This document shows, piece by piece, positions 1-5,819 of a stretch of 5,972 nucleotides of DNA. The translations under genes were made by a program, and so were the position numbers. The stretch lies in the NCBI GenBank assembly GCA_003445095.1, contig DLVS01000669.1:1-5972 (forward strand), written 5' to 3'. Origin of the DNA: Verrucomicrobiales bacterium (GTDB lineage: Bacteria; Verrucomicrobiota; Verrucomicrobiia; Limisphaerales; UBA9464). The notes under the pieces were generated by a model. That model was given only the letters and a program-made list of their open reading frames with translations, ran no database searches and was not told the origin of the DNA. The stretch's first letter is position 1; every line of letters starts with the position of its first letter.

Positions 1-1358
1 TCGGCTGGTCAGCAACTGCGGGCACTGTTGTAGCGTCCAACTTGATTCCCGGCGGTCGCGCAAGTCCGGGGCCGGTGGCGGTTGGCGATGTCGACGGGGA
101 TGGAGATCTCGACGTGTTTGTCGGCGCGCGAATCACGTTAGGTCGCTGGCCGGAGCCCGGCGGTTCTCAGTTCTTTCGCAACGAAAAGGGCGCGCTCGTG
201 GGAGAAGACGCGACCCCATTCGCGTCCGTCGGGCCAGTGAGCGACGCAGCCTTCGTTGACCTCGACGGCAACGGGATTGCGGAACTGGTTTTGGCCACGG
301 AGTTGGGACCGATTCGAATCTTCTCGCGCGAAAGCGGAATCTGGCAGGACCAGACCCAAACCTGGGGGCTAAATGACCTTACTGGTTGGTGGAATAGCGT
401 GGCCGCCGGAGATTTTGACGGCGACGGGCGGCTCGATCTTTTGGCGGGAAACCGAGGGCTCAACACCTATTGGCAAACCTGGAGTCAAGGTCAGCCGCGA
501 ATCGTGTGGAGTTCAACTGATTCCCACAGCCCAGTCACAGTCATTGAAGCCGCGACGACGGGAAGCGGGCTCCATCCCTTGCGTGATCGCAACTTGCTCG
601 CGGCGGGGATCCCGGATTTGCCGTCCCGCATTCCAACCCACACGGAATTCGCCGCCGCGACCATACCGCAAATTCTAGGCGACGCTGCCGGCCGAGCGCG
701 GGAGGTTAAAGTTCAGACGCTGGCGTCGGTCGTGTTGCTTAATCGCGGGCGCCGGTTCGAGGTAATTCCATTGCCACGCGAGGCGCAATGGTCCCCCGCT
801 TTCGGGCTCGCGGTCGCCGACTTCAACGCCGACGGCCATATCGACGTTGCCTTGGCTCAGAATCTGTTTGCCGTTCGCAACGATGATTCGCGACTCGACG
901 CTGGACGCGGCCTGCTGTTGCAGGGGGATGGTCACGGTGGGTTTGCGGCACTCTCGAGTCAGGTCAGCGGCATTACAGTTGAAGGTGAGCAACGGGGAGC
1001 CGCCGCCGCGGATTTTGACGAAGACGGCCGAATGGATCTCGTGATCACGCAGAACGGGGCATCGACGGTGCTTTGGCACAACGTCGGCACGCCAGTCGGG
1101 ATTCGCGTTCGCCTCGTTGGGCCGCCCGGGAATCCAGATGGGTTGGGCGCGGTAGTGACGCCCACCAGGGGCGCGGCGCAGACGGTCACTGGTGGTGGCG
1201 GGTATTGGTCCCAGGCGGGCGCAGTGATGGTCATTGGAGGACCTCGCCCGACGGAACTTCACGTCCGCTGGCCTGGTGGAAAGGTCAGACGTGTACCTGT
1301 TCCGTCGGCAGGCGCCGAGTTGGTTGTGCCGTGGTCGAGCGCGAATGACGGTCAATAA
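1..1358 (+). CDS. FG-GAP/VCBS repeat protein with C-terminal ASPIC/UnbV domain (5' partial)
   Basis: The reading frame is open from base 3 of the window to the TAA at 1356-1358, so the true start lies to the left; a TTG at 42 is only an internal codon. Numbering from that TTG, five calcium-binding FG-GAP/VCBS loops of the form DxDGDGxxD or close variants are visible at about residues 16-24, 73-81, 124-132, 260-268 and 324-332, each followed by a hydrophobic strand. Such repeats build beta-propellers. Residues of about 353-431 match the ASPIC/UnbV domain, with the GxGAxV-like, GGGGYWSQ and WPGG segments. Family members are usually exported, long (often over 1,000 residues), and common in Verrucomicrobiota, Planctomycetota and Bacteroidota; substrate or partner is generally unknown. 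Any signal peptide would be outside the window. The stretch at about 141-250 has no clear repeat. The gene overlaps the convergent TPR gene by 7 bp. The family call is firm; the biological role is not known. Confidence 0.92.
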   Translation, partial: GWSATAGTVVASNLIPGGRASPGPVAVGDVDGDGDLDVFVGARITLGRWPEPGGSQFFRNEKGALVGEDATPFASVGPVSDAAFVDLDGNGIAELVLATELGPIRIFSRESGIWQDQTQTWGLNDLTGWWNSVAAGDFDGDGRLDLLAGNRGLNTYWQTWSQGQPRIVWSSTDSHSPVTVIEAATTGSGLHPLRDRNLLAAGIPDLPSRIPTHTEFAAATIPQILGDAAGRAREVKVQTLASVVLLNRGRRFEVIPLPREAQWSPAFGLAVADFNADGHIDVALAQNLFAVRNDDSRLDAGRGLLLQGDGHGGFAALSSQVSGITVEGEQRGAAAADFDEDGRMDLVITQNGASTVLWHNVGTPVGIRVRLVGPPGNPDGLGAVVTPTRGAAQTVTGGGGYWSQAGAVMVIGGPRPTELHVRWPGGKVRRVPVPSAGAELVVPWSSANDGQ

Positions 1359-2104
1359 CCTCGCGCCGCTCGCACCTGCTTGGCGCGATCCAAGGCGGCT
1401 CGGGCGGGCGTCAGGCTAGGATCGAGCTTCACCGCGGTTTCGAGGGCGAGGATTCCCTCTTCGAGGCGGCCGGCGCTCAACTGAGAGATGCCGAGATTGA
1501 ACCACGCTTGAGGAAAAGCGGCATCCAATTGGACTGCCCGGGCGAATTGAGGAATCGCGTTGGTGCTTCGACCCGCCGTCGCCAGAGCCGTCCCCAGATT
1601 ATTGTAGCTGCGACTGTTGTCGGGGTTGGCTCGGACGGCGGCTTCGAGGTGGGCAATCGCCTCGTCGTAGCGCTTCAAACGCACGAGCAAGTTGCCCAGA
1701 TTGGTGTGCGCCTCGGCGTAGGTGGGAAGTAGCTTAAGGGCTACTTCATAGTTGGCGATCGCTTCGTTGGTTTGGCCGGTGCGTCCATAGAGAAAGGCCA
1801 AGTTAAAATAGATTTCTTCGTTGTCGGGGTATTTTTTTACCAGGGACTTGTACGCGATTTCGGCCTCGGTAAACCGTCCCTCTTGCGCCAACTGTTCGGC
1901 CGCGACCAATTCCTCGGCCTGCGCCGATTCTTCACCCGAACTCAGCGGCAACGGGGTGGATCCGACGGGTAGGGTGGCCGTCGCCACGGCTTGGGGAAGC
2001 GTGTTGGTTGCCGCGGACGGCCCCGCGGTCCGCCGCTCGCATCCCGCGCCGGCGACCACGATAGCGCCCCAAATCAGGAGCAAATGCCTCCCTAAGCCGA
2101 TCAT
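1352..2104 (-). CDS. TPR-repeat lipoprotein
   Basis: A 250-residue protein starting at ATG 2104-2102. This start is chosen because it gives a short, complete lipoprotein signal: Arg/His near the N-terminus, a hydrophobic stretch, then AGAGC with the candidate lipidated cysteine at residue 22. An in-frame GTG at 2188 would add 28 residues ahead of the signal and is less likely. A Pro/Ala/Thr-rich linker (about 23-64) is followed by tetratricopeptide units at about 65-95, 96-129, 130-163, 164-197 and 198-231, the last four exactly 34 residues apart, with a capping helix to the ARGY end. Typical TPR residues (NLG, A at position 20, P at position 32) are conserved. TPR arrays are protein-interaction scaffolds, so this is probably a membrane-anchored scaffold on the outer side of a membrane; its partner cannot be told from the sequence. 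It is transcribed divergently from the Spy-like gene and overlaps the FG-GAP gene at its 3' end. Confidence 0.92.
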   Translation of the reverse strand: MIGLGRHLLLIWGAIVVAGAGCERRTAGPSAATNTLPQAVATATLPVGSTPLPLSSGEESAQAEELVAAEQLAQEGRFTEAEIAYKSLVKKYPDNEEIYFNLAFLYGRTGQTNEAIANYEVALKLLPTYAEAHTNLGNLLVRLKRYDEAIAHLEAAVRANPDNSRSYNNLGTALATAGRSTNAIPQFARAVQLDAAFPQAWFNLGISQLSAGRLEEGILALETAVKLDPSLTPARAALDRAKQVRAARGY

Positions 2105-2306
2105 GAGGTCGAAGCTAGCAAGTCGGAGCGCCTTTGGCGAGTTGCGTGCGACCGGCCTGAACGCGAGGCCGGAGTGGCTCTTAGGCACGAAGAAAGTGGG
2201 CCTGGGTTAGGGAGGATGAACTTGCCAGACGGGTTACTCCGGCTTGTTGGCGGGGCTCCGATTGTAACCGTCCAGGGGTTTGAATCGTCTCTCGCTCCGA
2301 ATCGAT
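2105..2306. promoter_or_regulatory. divergent intergenic region
   Basis: About 200 bp separates the start codons of the TPR lipoprotein (minus) and the Spy-like protein (plus), so both promoters should lie here. I do not see a convincing -35/-10 pair on either strand, an inverted-repeat operator, or a Shine-Dalgarno sequence before either ATG. A GGGAGG at 2211-2216 abuts an ATG at 2217, but the spacing is too short for ribosome binding and that frame overlaps the Spy-like gene out of frame. The assignment as a promoter region rests on gene orientation only. Confidence 0.45.
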
Positions 2307-2837
2307 ATGAACTTTGCATCTGCGAAATCGTGGGGGTTCGCTCTCACCTGCACCTCAATCTTGGTCTTGTCTTTCCCCGCTCGCGCGGCCGATCCGGCGC
2401 CGCCCGCCGAAGCGCCGAAAGCTTCTGCCCGCCCACCGCAGTCCAACGCGGACCGATATCAAGCGATGCGTGAGCAACGCGAGGTCTGGATGAAGGAGCT
2501 CGGCGTGTCCGATGAGCAGCGCGAGAAGCTCCGGGCAGCCCTCAAGGAGCAGTCGGACAGCATGGCCAAAATCCGAGCAGATACCACTCTCGACAACGCG
2601 GCCAAGAGCGAAAAGATCAAGGGTTTGCGGGACGGACTGGCGGCCAAATACAAACAGATTCTGACGCCCGAACAGTTCGCCAAGTACGAGAAGCTCCAAG
2701 AGCAGCGCCGCGAACAAATGAACTCTCGGATCGAGCGCAAAAAGCCGCAGGACGGCGAGGCCCAACCGAAAGCTGCCAAACCGGCAACGGACAAACCGGC
2801 CCCCGCTCCGGCTCCAGCCGAGAAAACCCAGAAATAA
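2307..2837 (+). CDS. Spy/CpxP-like periplasmic protein (LTxxQ family)
   Basis: A 176-residue protein. The ATG at 2307 is preferred over an in-frame TTG at 2280 because it starts a clean Sec signal peptide: Lys-7, a hydrophobic core at about 10-23, and a PARA-A cleavage site after Ala-27. The mature part has a Pro/Ala-rich linker (28-47), then a highly charged, all-helical region (about 48-145) with two motifs of the LTxxQ type: LGVSDEQ at 65-71 and LTPEQ at 119-123. In the Spy/CpxP family such motifs mark helical hairpins of periplasmic chaperones or stress sensors. Length and charge fit the family, but its members are divergent, so the exact role is inferred. The tail (about 145-176) is rich in Lys, Pro and Ala with a PAPAPAPA run, as in wall- or polymer-associated tails. 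A terminator follows directly, so the gene probably forms a single-gene transcript. Confidence 0.85.
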   Translation: MNFASAKSWGFALTCTSILVLSFPARAADPAPPAEAPKASARPPQSNADRYQAMREQREVWMKELGVSDEQREKLRAALKEQSDSMAKIRADTTLDNAAKSEKIKGLRDGLAAKYKQILTPEQFAKYEKLQEQRREQMNSRIERKKPQDGEAQPKAAKPATDKPAPAPAPAEKTQK

Positions 2838-2847
2838 GTTTGCCGGG

Positions 2848-2872
2848 AGTAGCGCGGGCAGCCTGCGTTACT
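2848..2872 (+). repeat. small hairpin between Spy-like gene stop and terminator
   Basis: The arms 2848-2855 and 2865-2872 form an 8-bp stem with a 9-nt loop. One pair is G-U when read as plus-strand RNA and would be A-C on the minus strand, so the structure fits a plus-strand transcript better. It lies 10 nt after the Spy-like stop codon and 10 nt before the strong terminator hairpin, and could be a 3' stabilising stem, part of a dispersed repeat, or chance. Confidence 0.4.
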
Positions 2873-2881
2873 GATGAAACC

Positions 2882-2924
2882 ACCGCAGCGCGTCGATCCC
2901 AGCGCGCTGCGGTATTTTATTGTA
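2882..2924 (+). terminator. Rho-independent terminator of the Spy-like gene
   Basis: A perfect 11-bp GC-rich stem (2882-2892 pairing with 2903-2913) with a 10-nt loop is followed on the plus strand by the T-rich run ATTTTATTGT. The position, 45 bp after the Spy-like stop codon, fits a terminator for that gene. The minus-strand side of the stem runs into GGTTTCATC, a poor T-tract, so it may serve the convergent thrS transcript only weakly. Confidence 0.78.
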
Positions 2925-2939
2925 GAGGCGGACGGCAGT

Positions 2940-5033
2940 TCACGCCCGGCGCTCTTTGATCGCCGCCAGTATGTCCGCCACGACCTCCGCTTTAGCTTTC
3001 GCGCCTTGCGGACCTTTGCTGTGAAGCCGGACGCTTATGTTACCGGCTTCCAAGTCGCGGCCGCCGATCACTAGCATCGTGTGGACTTTGGCCTTCTCAG
3101 CCTCGGCGATCTTCGCCTTGATGGGGTTGGTGCTCAGGTCCGCTTCGATCCGGACGAACTGGGAACGCAGCTCCTGCACGATGGACTTGGCGTAATCCAC
3201 GATGGGTTGGTCGTCGCCAATGGTCAGGACGCGCACCTGTTCGGGTGCCAGCCAGAGCGGAAAGTTGCCGGCGTAATGCTCGATCAGAAAACCGATGAAG
3301 CGTTCGTGCGTTCCGAGCGGCGCGCGGTGAATGCAGAGCGGAGTTTTGTCGGTGTTGTCGCGGTCGCGGTAGGTCAGGCCGAAGCGCGCCGGCACTGCGA
3401 AGTCCACCTGATTCGTCGCGATGGTGAACTCCCGACCGATGGTGCTCCAAACCTGCACGTCAATCTTGGGTCCGTAGAACGCCGCCTCGTTGGGGACCTC
3501 GACGTAGTTGATGCCGGATTCGATGAGAACGCGGCGGACCATGTCCTCGGTCTGTTTCCAGAGTTCCGGTTCATTGACGAACTTGTCGCCGAGGCGAGCC
3601 GGATCGTGCGTGCTGAAGCGCATCTGATAGCGGTCGAGTCCGAAGACCTTGAAATGTTTTAAATACATTTCGTTCACCGCATTGAACTCGGCCGCGAACT
3701 GGTCGGCGGTGCAATAGATGTGGGCATCGTTCATGTTCAGCGCTCGCACGCGCATGAGGCCGAAGAGTTCACCGGACTGCTCGTACCGATAACACGTGCC
3801 GTATTCGGCGAGCCGGAGCGGGAGATCCCGGTAACTGCGCGGTTCCGCCGCAAAGATGCGGTGGTGATGCGGGCAGTTCATGGCTTTGAGGTAATAGCGG
3901 TCTCCCTTTAGTCTATTTTCAGCTTTTGCGAGTAACTCTTCCGACTCAATTAAGTCTGCCGCCAGTTGTTCTGAAATAGGAAACTCAAGATTTCGTTCAA
4001 TCGTAGCCGTCTGATTCTGACTATCGAATTGAATCCTGACTGGCTTCTCAGCCTCTGCCTTAAATTCGTCTGTGGCCTTAACTTGCTTCTCTAACTTATC
4101 ATATTTCGCTTGAGCAACAGCTAAGTCGCGTTCCGCTTTTGTTTTTTGCTCGGGCTCGAGCGGTAACTCCATTGCCGGGAACATTGACTCCGCGTAATAC
4201 GGCAAATGGCCCGAAGTCTTATACATCTTCTCCTTGGCCAGATGCGGCGTCTTCACCCGCACGTATCCCGCCTGGAACTCCGTCTCCTTCGCTAGCTTCT
4301 CCAGTTCCTCCACGAGTACTGCGCCCTTGGGCAGCCATAGAGCGAGGCCGGGCCCGACGTACTCCGCGTCGAACGCGAACAGCCCCATCTCCGCGCCGAT
4401 CTTCCGGTGGTCGCGGCGCTTCGCTTCCTCCTGGAGCTTCACCCAGTTCTCTAGCTCTTCCTTGTTCTTGAAGGCAGTGCCGTAGAGGCGCTGCAACTGC
4501 GGGTTCTTCTCGTTGCCGCGGAAATACGCGCTGGCGACTTTGAGCAGCTTGAAGCCCCCCGGCTTCACATTGCCCGTCCGCATCACATGCGGCCCGGCAC
4601 ACAAGTCCACAAACTCACCGTTCTGATAGAAACTGATCGCTTCGCCTTCGGGAATGTCCCCGAGTCGCTCGAGCTTGAACTTCTGTCCCTTCGCTTCGAA
4701 GAAAGCCCGCGCTTCATCCCGAGTCTTGATGGATTTCTCGAAGACTTGGTTCTCCTTCACGACCTGCCGCATGGTCTCTTCGATCTTCGCAAAGTCGTCG
4801 GGCGAGAATCGATGCGACAAGTCGAAGTCATAGTAGAATCCCTCTTCCGTCGGCGGACCGATATCGAGCAGCGCATCCGGCCATAACCGAAGAACAGCCG
4901 TGGCCATGATGTGAGCGCACGAATGGCGCAGGCGCATCAGGTCATCCATCTGCGCCCGCTGATCGAGCGTTTTGCGCTGAACCTCGGATTTGGCGTTTTC
5001 GAAGTTGGGCTGTGAGGATTCGTCGTTTTGCAT
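2940..5033 (-). CDS. thrS: threonyl-tRNA synthetase without TGS domain and with a large internal insertion
   Basis: This 697-residue cytoplasmic class II synthetase charges tRNA-Thr with threonine. ATG at 5033 is the only sensible start. The N-terminal TGS domain of E. coli ThrRS is absent: only 36 residues precede the editing-domain HxxxH motif (His-37, His-41). The rest of the editing site is present (Cys-145, His-149 in DLCAGPH). The catalytic zinc ligands align as Cys-387 (MNCPHH), His-438 (DAHIYC) and His-569 (IHRA), matching E. coli Cys-334, His-385 and His-511. Motif 2 Arg-416 and motif 3 Arg-578 are present. The anticodon-binding domain occupies about 598-697. The offset to E. coli numbering changes from -37 at Cys-145 to +53 at Cys-387, showing about 90 extra residues between motifs 1 and 2, at about 291-377 (listed separately). 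All key residues remain, so the enzyme is probably active. The gene stands 140 bp downstream of the LOR gene on the same strand; I see no T-box or E. coli-like operator. Confidence 0.98.
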   Translation of the reverse strand: MQNDESSQPNFENAKSEVQRKTLDQRAQMDDLMRLRHSCAHIMATAVLRLWPDALLDIGPPTEEGFYYDFDLSHRFSPDDFAKIEETMRQVVKENQVFEKSIKTRDEARAFFEAKGQKFKLERLGDIPEGEAISFYQNGEFVDLCAGPHVMRTGNVKPGGFKLLKVASAYFRGNEKNPQLQRLYGTAFKNKEELENWVKLQEEAKRRDHRKIGAEMGLFAFDAEYVGPGLALWLPKGAVLVEELEKLAKETEFQAGYVRVKTPHLAKEKMYKTSGHLPYYAESMFPAMELPLEPEQKTKAERDLAVAQAKYDKLEKQVKATDEFKAEAEKPVRIQFDSQNQTATIERNLEFPISEQLAADLIESEELLAKAENRLKGDRYYLKAMNCPHHHRIFAAEPRSYRDLPLRLAEYGTCYRYEQSGELFGLMRVRALNMNDAHIYCTADQFAAEFNAVNEMYLKHFKVFGLDRYQMRFSTHDPARLGDKFVNEPELWKQTEDMVRRVLIESGINYVEVPNEAAFYGPKIDVQVWSTIGREFTIATNQVDFAVPARFGLTYRDRDNTDKTPLCIHRAPLGTHERFIGFLIEHYAGNFPLWLAPEQVRVLTIGDDQPIVDYAKSIVQELRSQFVRIEADLSTNPIKAKIAEAEKAKVHTMLVIGGRDLEAGNISVRLHSKGPQGAKAKAEVVADILAAIKERRA
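3903..4157 (-). other. low-GC in-frame insertion within thrS
   Basis: This segment encodes ThrRS residues of about 293-377, between MFPAMELPL (end of the motif 1 region) and the DRYYLKAMNCPHH segment. In E. coli ThrRS these two regions are nearly adjacent. By hand count, 3901-4140 is 103/240 G+C (43%), against 141/240 (59%) for 3661-3900 and 152/240 (63%) for 4201-4440. Third-position GC is 34 of 86 codons (40%) in the insert and 40 of 53 (75%) in the following codons. Five of its eight leucine codons are TTA or CTA, and it has an AGA arginine codon, both rare around it. The protein looks like a charged, possibly coiled-coil helix (about 295-331), a likely beta-hairpin (about 331-352) and a second helix (about 353-377). 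I recognise no known domain. It lacks intein size and splice-junction motifs. Confidence 0.85.
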
Positions 5034-5040
5034 AAAAATG

Positions 5041-5070
5041 GAGTAACCGCTGATAGACGCCGATTAACGC
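5041..5070 (-). repeat. three 10-bp imperfect direct repeats in the thrS 5' region
   Basis: On the plus strand the three consecutive decamers 5041-5050, 5051-5060 and 5061-5070 all end in CGC and share the loose pattern nGAtnaaCGC (GAGTAACCGC, TGATAGACGC, CGATTAACGC). Read on the thrS strand this is GCGTTAATCG, GCGTCTATCA, GCGGTTACTC, ending 7 nt before the start codon. From memory it resembles short GCGTTTATC-type sequences scattered between genes in many environmental bacterial genomes; I cannot verify that here. It occupies the place where a ribosome binding site would be expected. Confidence 0.5.
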
Positions 5071-5173
5071 AAATAAGAACTAGGCCAGGAAAACCAGACG
5101 CTTCCACTCGCCAGCCAGTTCCCAAGAGCGGCGGCACAAACGAATAATCGGTGCGGGAGGTTCATTGAGATAC

Positions 5174-5665
5174 CTAGTGCGACCGATTCTCTTGGTGACA
5201 CGCGAGATCGATGACGACCGCAGCGGCGAGGAGAAGCACATCGTCTTCACCGTCGGCAGTTTCGACGCCATAGGTGTCGGTCCAGGTGAACCAACGTTTG
5301 CTGATGGTTGCCGCGACCCGGTCGCGACGAGTGATCGTGTACTCGTGATCCAGCAAATTGCCCTGCGCTTCAAAGTCGTCCGGGCCGGGAACATCCACCG
5401 TGAATTTACACTTAAGGAAAGTGAACAGATGTTTGCGCACCTCGGCGATGACTTGGCCTTCGCGTTCGAGATAGTACGTGAGCCCCCATGATAGCACTTT
5501 TTGGCGAATGAAGATTAGCTCACGACCCTGCAAATCTTGGAACGACAGTTTGTCCCCAAGGCTTAGGATTCGTCCATTCACTTGGAAGACGTCGCGGCCG
5601 GCGGAATCGCGGATATGGAAGTTGTTTCCCAACGACCAAAACCTTTGTTTGAGAACGTAAATCAT
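5174..5665 (-). CDS. LURP-one-related (LOR) / tubby C-terminal-like domain protein
   Basis: A 163-residue protein starting at ATG 5665-5663 and ending at TAG 5176-5174. Its whole length fits the LURP-one-related family (formerly DUF567, YxjI-like), whose members fold as a 12-stranded beta-barrel around a central helix, like tubby and scramblase proteins. Visible signs are the N-terminal YVLKQRFWSLGNNFHIRD strand pair, the repeated pattern 'D-x-x-G-R-(D/E)-x-x-x-(V/I)' (20-28 and 44-53), 'QKVLSWG' (55-61), VAATISKRW (117-125), and the hydrophobic C-terminal helix DVLLLAAAVVIDLA (142-155). The length is normal for the family and there is no signal peptide or membrane span, so it is probably cytoplasmic or membrane-associated. 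The bacterial role is not established. It precedes thrS on the same strand by 140 bp, with no terminator seen between them, so cotranscription is possible. No Shine-Dalgarno is visible. Confidence 0.87.
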   Translation of the reverse strand: MIYVLKQRFWSLGNNFHIRDSAGRDVFQVNGRILSLGDKLSFQDLQGRELIFIRQKVLSWGLTYYLEREGQVIAEVRKHLFTFLKCKFTVDVPGPDDFEAQGNLLDHEYTITRRDRVAATISKRWFTWTDTYGVETADGEDDVLLLAAAVVIDLACHQENRSH

Positions 5666-5748
5666 GGGGATGCGGCGTTAAGGCTACTTGGCCTCGGAAA
5701 CTCTGTATTCTCCGTACTTCATCGACGTTGCAAAAGTTTCATTCCGTT

Positions 5749-5787
5749 AAAGAAAAACGCCTCGGACCGGTTCGGGGTGCGAGGCGT
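5749..5787 (-). terminator. Rho-independent terminator on the minus strand
   Basis: A perfect 8-bp stem (5757-5764 with 5780-5787), with a 15-nt loop, is followed on the minus strand by TTTTCTTT (5756-5749). It lies upstream of the LOR gene and points the same way, so it should end a transcription unit that enters from beyond the right edge and insulate the LOR gene from it. There is no T-tract on the plus side (TAGAGCG follows). Confidence 0.68.
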
Positions 5788-5789
5788 AG

Positions 5790-5819
5790 AGCGTCCGTCC
5801 GACTGGCGGAACGAACGCT
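5790..5819 (-). repeat. hairpin immediately upstream of the minus-strand terminator
   Basis: The arms 5790-5800 and 5809-5819 form an 11-bp stem with an 8-nt loop. Two of the pairs are G-U in minus-strand RNA and would be A-C mismatches in plus-strand RNA, so the structure fits minus-strand transcription. Only two bases separate it from the terminator hairpin. It may be the 3' end of a structured RNA or the first of two tandem terminator stems. Confidence 0.5.

Noticed and set aside
675..1355. 226-codon minus-strand ORF opposite the FG-GAP gene.
   Set aside because: It lies wholly antisense to clear FG-GAP/ASPIC coding sequence and shows no family pattern; long antisense frames are expected at this GC content.
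2105..2188. GTG start at 2188 for the TPR protein.
   Set aside because: It would put 28 residues before a lipoprotein signal that is complete from the ATG at 2104.
2280..2306. TTG start at 2280 for the Spy-like protein.
   Set aside because: The ATG at 2307 gives a normal signal peptide; the extra nine residues add nothing recognisable.
2874..3074. Plus-strand ORF of 66 codons across the terminator and the 3' end of thrS.
   Set aside because: It spans the terminator hairpin and the antisense of thrS; no recognisable domain.
3081..3662. 193-codon plus-strand ORF opposite thrS.
   Set aside because: It is antisense to conserved ThrRS catalytic and anticodon-binding regions and shows no domain.
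3903..4157. Intein within ThrRS.
   Set aside because: The insert is far too short, has no N-terminal Cys/Ser splice block or C-terminal HN-C/S/T, and does not sit beside a catalytic nucleophile.
3896..4164. AGCGGT present at 3896-3901 and again at 4159-4164, flanking the thrS insertion like a target-site duplication.
   Set aside because: The spacing of 263 bp is not a multiple of three, so a simple duplication plus insertion would have broken the frame; a 6-mer match is likely by chance.
5064..5165. 33-codon minus-strand ORF between the LOR gene and thrS, with a weak AGGT upstream.
   Set aside because: No family resemblance, no threonine codons for a leader role, and its stop falls inside the 10-bp repeats; chance is more likely.
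5034..5173. T-box or threonine leader controlling thrS.
   Set aside because: No AGGGTGGNACCGCG-like T-box, no terminator/antiterminator stem, and no threonine-rich leader peptide.
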